This document shows positions 4,915 through 7,628 of a stretch of DNA of 7,628 nt, piece by piece. The first letter of the stretch is position 1. Every line of letters starts with the position of its first letter. The stretch comes from an uncultured Bacteroidales bacterium (GTDB lineage Bacteria > Bacteroidota > Bacteroidia > Bacteroidales > Paludibacteraceae), in NCBI GenBank assembly GCA_937910305.1, contig CALEPS010000057.1, forward strand, positions 1 to 7,628, read 5' to 3'. The notes below the pieces were generated by a model. The model was given only the letters and a program-made list of their open reading frames with translations, searched no databases and was not told where the DNA came from. The position numbers and the translations under genes are program-made.

Positions 4915-6700
4915 GCGAAGCACCTTTTACGATAGAATGATAGAGTGGCGGGAACGTCACATCAGCGAGAAGCATTTGGTATTGCTTCTCTCTTTCTTCG
5001 TAGGTGCTTTCTCTGCCGCCGCAGCGGCGATACTGAAATCATTTATCCGTTTTATCCAATGGATTGTAGAGGAACAGCTCATCGGGGACGGACATACGTG
5101 GTGGTATCTCATCACTCCTATCATCGGTATTACGCTGGCGGCTCTTTTCGTCAAGTATATTGTCCGCGATGATATCTCGCATGGTATCACTAAGATTCTC
5201 TACGCTATCTCGCAGCGCAAATCAATCATCAAGGCGCATAACATGTGGTCCTCCATCATCGGGTCGGGTCTTACCATCGGTTTCGGAGGTTCTGTCGGAG
5301 CGGAGGCTCCTATCGTCCTGACGGGAGCAGCCATAGGCTCCAACCTCGCGAAAGCGTTCCGTTTGGACCAGAAGACCATGATGCTTATGATCGGATGCGG
5401 TGCTGCCGGAGCTATCGGAGGTATCTTCAAGGCGCCTATAGCCGGTCTGGTGTTTACGCTGGAGGTGCTGATGATGGATTTGACAATGACCTCCGTCGCA
5501 CCCTTGCTCATCTCGTCTGTCACAGCTACGGCTATCTCGTATATACTGACAGGAACAGACCCGATGTTCCCCCTTGACACGGCTGAACCGTTTTTGGTAA
5601 ACAGAATACCGTGGTATCTGGTTTTAGGTGTCGTATGCGGACTCATCAGCCTCTATTTCACACGAGGCATGAACAAACTGGAGCAATGGTTCAAACACAC
5701 TATCAGGAGCATGTGGGCGAAACTGCTTATCGGAGGCGTGGTGCTGAGCGTTTTGATTTATATCTTCCCGCCTTTGTACGGAGAAGGATATGATGTTATC
5801 CGCCAGCTCATCAACGGGGACTCTATGTCGGCCATCCAGAACAGCCCCTTGGAGCATAACGAATGGGCGGCACGAAACGGGCATTGGCTGCTGCTGACCT
5901 ATTTCGGTTTTATCGTCCTGTTCAAGATTGTCGCTTCGGTGGCTACCAACGGTGCCGGAGGTGTAGGAGGTATCTTCGCGCCTTCGCTCTTCATGGGAGC
6001 TATCACCGGTTTTCTCACGGCGCGAATCATGAATATGAGCGGACTGATGGTGCCGGAGGCGAACTTCGCTCTGGTAGGTATGGCGGGACTCATGTCCGGC
6101 GTCATGCACGCTCCGCTGACAGGTATCTTCCTGATTGCCGAACTGACAGGAGGATACCATCTGTTCATGCCTCTGATGATCGTTTCGGTCATTTCGTATT
6201 TGACAATCATGCTCTTTGAACCCCACTCGCTGTATGCCATGCGTCTGGCGCAGAAAGGGGAACTGCTTACTCATAATAAAGACCGCAATGTCCTGACACT
6301 GCTCAAGATGGACAGCGTCCTTGAGACGGATTTTATCACGATCTTCCCTGAAATGACACTGGGAGAACTCGTCAAGGTGATCAGCGAAAGCCACCGCAAT
6401 ATCTTCCCGGTTATTGACCACGAGGGCCATCTCAAGGGGATCCTTTTGCTCGATGAGGTGCGTAATATCATGTTCCAGCCGCGGCTGTACAAACGGTTTA
6501 CGGTAGGTCAGCTGATGACCTCTCCGGCAGCTGTGCTTAGTTTTGACCAGCCGATGGAGAAAGTGATGGAGGTCTTTGAAGACACCGGCGCATGGAACTT
6601 ACCGGTAGTCGATCAGGACCGCCGCTATCTGGGATTTGTATCCAAATCGAAGATCTTCAATTCCTACCGCCACGTACTTGTCCATTTCAGCGAGGAATAA
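4913..6700 (+). CDS. ClC-family chloride channel/transporter with C-terminal CBS pair
   Basis: This is an inner-membrane anion transporter of the ClC family, 595 residues. A short cytosolic N-terminus (RMIEWRERHISEKH) precedes the membrane domain at about 20-440. Chloride-site elements are visible: GSGLT at 117-121 (Ser118), GSVGAEAP with the gating Glu131, GGVGGIFAP at 349-357, and APLTGIFLIAELTGGY with Tyr415. The internal proton glutamate of E. coli ClC (E203) aligns with Val185 in FTLEVLM, although the preceding Glu184 is kept. Two CBS domains follow, about 473-526 and 532-592, likely sensing nucleotides in the cytosol. I use the GTG at 4913 because it gives a family-like N-terminus; an ATG at 4937 is a real alternative that would remove eight residues. 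The gene lies 25 bp after obgE and is probably in the adk-obgE transcript. Whether it is a channel or an H+/Cl- (or fluoride) exchanger cannot be settled here. Confidence 0.95.
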   Translation: MRSTFYDRMIEWRERHISEKHLVLLLSFFVGAFSAAAAAILKSFIRFIQWIVEEQLIGDGHTWWYLITPIIGITLAALFVKYIVRDDISHGITKILYAISQRKSIIKAHNMWSSIIGSGLTIGFGGSVGAEAPIVLTGAAIGSNLAKAFRLDQKTMMLMIGCGAAGAIGGIFKAPIAGLVFTLEVLMMDLTMTSVAPLLISSVTATAISYILTGTDPMFPLDTAEPFLVNRIPWYLVLGVVCGLISLYFTRGMNKLEQWFKHTIRSMWAKLLIGGVVLSVLIYIFPPLYGEGYDVIRQLINGDSMSAIQNSPLEHNEWAARNGHWLLLTYFGFIVLFKIVASVATNGAGGVGGIFAPSLFMGAITGFLTARIMNMSGLMVPEANFALVGMAGLMSGVMHAPLTGIFLIAELTGGYHLFMPLMIVSVISYLTIMLFEPHSLYAMRLAQKGELLTHNKDRNVLTLLKMDSVLETDFITIFPEMTLGELVKVISESHRNIFPVIDHEGHLKGILLLDEVRNIMFQPRLYKRFTVGQLMTSPAAVLSFDQPMEKVMEVFEDTGAWNLPVVDQDRRYLGFVSKSKIFNSYRHVLVHFSEE

Positions 6701-6713
6701 ACCCATATCGCTC

Positions 6714-7628
6714 ATGCCCTGCGAAAGAAAAATATGGCTGATAGTATTGTCATTGATGACGATGCTATCTTCTTGCTCCATCCCTCAACACCGCGAGGCA
6801 CAGGAGGTTGTGACGCAGGCGGACAGCCTGTGGCATAAGGGTAAGATATACGGTGTGGACGAGGGAGATAGCGCCACCCTCGCGCAAGCGTATGAGGCAT
6901 TCAGACATTTCCCCCTCTCTTGTGGAGAGGGACGGGGTGAGGTTGCCTATCATTACGGCAGACTACTCCGCGCGAAAGACAACCCCGTAGAGGCTATGCA
7001 GGTGTTCATCAATGCCACCCATTCTCATACAAAAGACTATCATATCTTAGGAAGAGTGTATAGCAATATGGGCTCTATCTGCCATTTGGCAGGCGAGTTT
7101 CCTCTGTCGTATGAGATGTATGAGAAATCTGCCAAGATGTTTCTTCGTGATAAAGATACTTTGTCATATTATTATCTACTAAATGATATGGCCTTCGAAT
7201 TAGCTGAGCAAGGAAAGAAAAAGGAAACAGAAACTTTGATAGATTCAATTACGCTACATTGTACTAATCAAGGAGTCAAAGTCAAGACATTAGAAACGAA
7301 AGCACTTTTATATCAATCGCTTAAATGTCATGATTCTGTTATCACGACAATAGATTCTTTACAATCTATCGGATATAATGATGTTATAGAACTTACGATG
7401 AAAGCACGTGCATTTCATAATCTCAATTGGCCGGATTCTGCTTTGTACTATGCCAATAGGGTGGTGCAACACTCTCCGACAGATGCTTGCGCAATTGCCG
7501 CGTACTACATATTATCCCATAGCAAAGACACGATAAACAAAGATAGTGTACTTATTCTTACTTCCGCACGTGCAGATGCACAAAGGGCATGGGCTTATTC
7601 TCAAAGTAAATTGGCTCAAGCCGTTCAA
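6714..7628 (+). CDS. TPR-repeat lipoprotein, 3' end outside window
   Basis: An uninterrupted frame of 305 codons runs from ATG 6714 to the window edge. The N-terminus MPCERKIWLIVLSLMTMLSSC is a lipoprotein signal: charged n-region, hydrophobic core, lipobox LSSC with Cys21 (6774-6776) as the lipidated residue. No acidic surface-export signal follows it. The mature part is helical with TPR-like pairs near residues 78-103 (AYHYGRLLRAKDNPVEAM), 109-145 (LGRVYSNMGSICHLAGEFPLS, then a YEKSAKMF helix) and 148-185. This resembles Bacteroidales TPR lipoproteins that can carry C-terminal membrane and signalling segments, but that end is not visible. Residues ~66-77 are encoded by a captured dispersed repeat. 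By hand count G+C falls from about 57% (6841-7020) to about 28-35% (7141-7380). It starts 13 bp after clc with no terminator between. In-frame ATGs at 6756 and 6762 would lose the signal peptide. Function is unknown. Confidence 0.82.
   Translation, partial: MPCERKIWLIVLSLMTMLSSCSIPQHREAQEVVTQADSLWHKGKIYGVDEGDSATLAQAYEAFRHFPLSCGEGRGEVAYHYGRLLRAKDNPVEAMQVFINATHSHTKDYHILGRVYSNMGSICHLAGEFPLSYEMYEKSAKMFLRDKDTLSYYYLLNDMAFELAEQGKKKETETLIDSITLHCTNQGVKVKTLETKALLYQSLKCHDSVITTIDSLQSIGYNDVIELTMKARAFHNLNWPDSALYYANRVVQHSPTDACAIAAYYILSHSKDTINKDSVLILTSARADAQRAWAYSQSKLAQAVQ
6909..6944. repeat. Dispersed palindromic repeat captured in frame within the TPR lipoprotein gene
   Basis: CCCTCTC (6913-6919) and GAGAGGG (6925-6931) form a perfect 7-bp palindrome with a 5-nt loop, followed by the GC-rich tail ACGGGGTGAGG. 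This pattern (C-rich arm, TTGTG or similar loop, GAGAGGG-acGGGGTGAGG) is a familiar short intergenic repeat type in many bacterial genomes, recognisable as GEGRGE in one frame and LTPSLSTREGE in the other. Here it encodes FPLSCGEGRGEV (residues 66-77) without disturbing the frame. It is usually intergenic, so the coding position is odd. Copy number elsewhere cannot be judged from this window. Confidence 0.65.

Noticed and set aside
5624..6430. A 268-codon minus-strand frame opposite clc
   Set aside because: It is rich in His, Arg, Gln and Asp with no hydrophobic pattern or motif, and sits inside the ClC membrane domain coding region; a shadow frame.
6723..6837. A short plus-strand frame starting with the ATG at 6734 (MADSIVIDDDAIF...)
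   Set aside because: It closes quickly and is in a different frame from the lipoprotein, which starts at 6714 with a convincing signal peptide and lipobox and stays open to the edge.
1..7628. CRISPR array, tRNA, rRNA, insertion sequence or phage genes
   Set aside because: I found no regularly spaced repeats of CRISPR length, no cloverleaf or rRNA-like segment, and no transposase, integrase or structural phage protein in any frame.

Overview
The window reads as chromosomal DNA from a member of the Bacteroidales (phylum Bacteroidota), probably a gut or rumen lineage. The main evidence is promoter grammar: a TTTG box, a 19-bp spacer and a TAnnTTTG box precede the HU gene (2693-2723), and a near match precedes adk. 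Other support comes from AT-rich leaders without Shine-Dalgarno sequences, an Obg protein with an acidic tail instead of an OCT domain, and a TPR lipoprotein of Bacteroidales character. I cannot name the genus.

Layout. The left end (2-229) is the 3' half of smpB. A heptamer repeat carrying stop codons in all three frames follows, then gpmI (264-1799), the glycolytic BPG-independent phosphoglycerate mutase. A rhomboid-family intramembrane serine protease (1802-2572, minus strand) converges on gpmI with a 2-bp gap. The 215-bp region 2573-2787 is a divergent promoter region for the rhomboid gene and for hup (HU, 2788-3051). hup ends at a strong hairpin terminator (3072-3111). This hairpin also lies where a predicted adk promoter would start transcription.

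The adk (3133-3708), obgE (3718-4887) and CBS-domain ClC transporter (4913-6700) genes run in one direction with gaps of 9 and 25 bp. The obgE-clc gap holds a second, octamer stop repeat. A TPR lipoprotein gene starts 13 bp after clc (6714) and stays open to the window edge. It carries a short dispersed palindromic repeat captured in frame, and its base composition falls sharply along its length.

How the genes fit together. Most of the window is housekeeping: ribosome rescue, glycolysis, nucleoid structure, adenylate balance and ribosome-associated GTPase control. These are followed by an anion transporter and an accessory surface or periplasmic lipoprotein. I see no CRISPR array, rRNA, tRNA, transposase, phage gene or obvious new defence system. 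The points worth a second look are the captured repeat, the two all-frame stop repeats, the promoter-terminator overlap at hup/adk, and the ClC protein lacking the usual internal proton glutamate.
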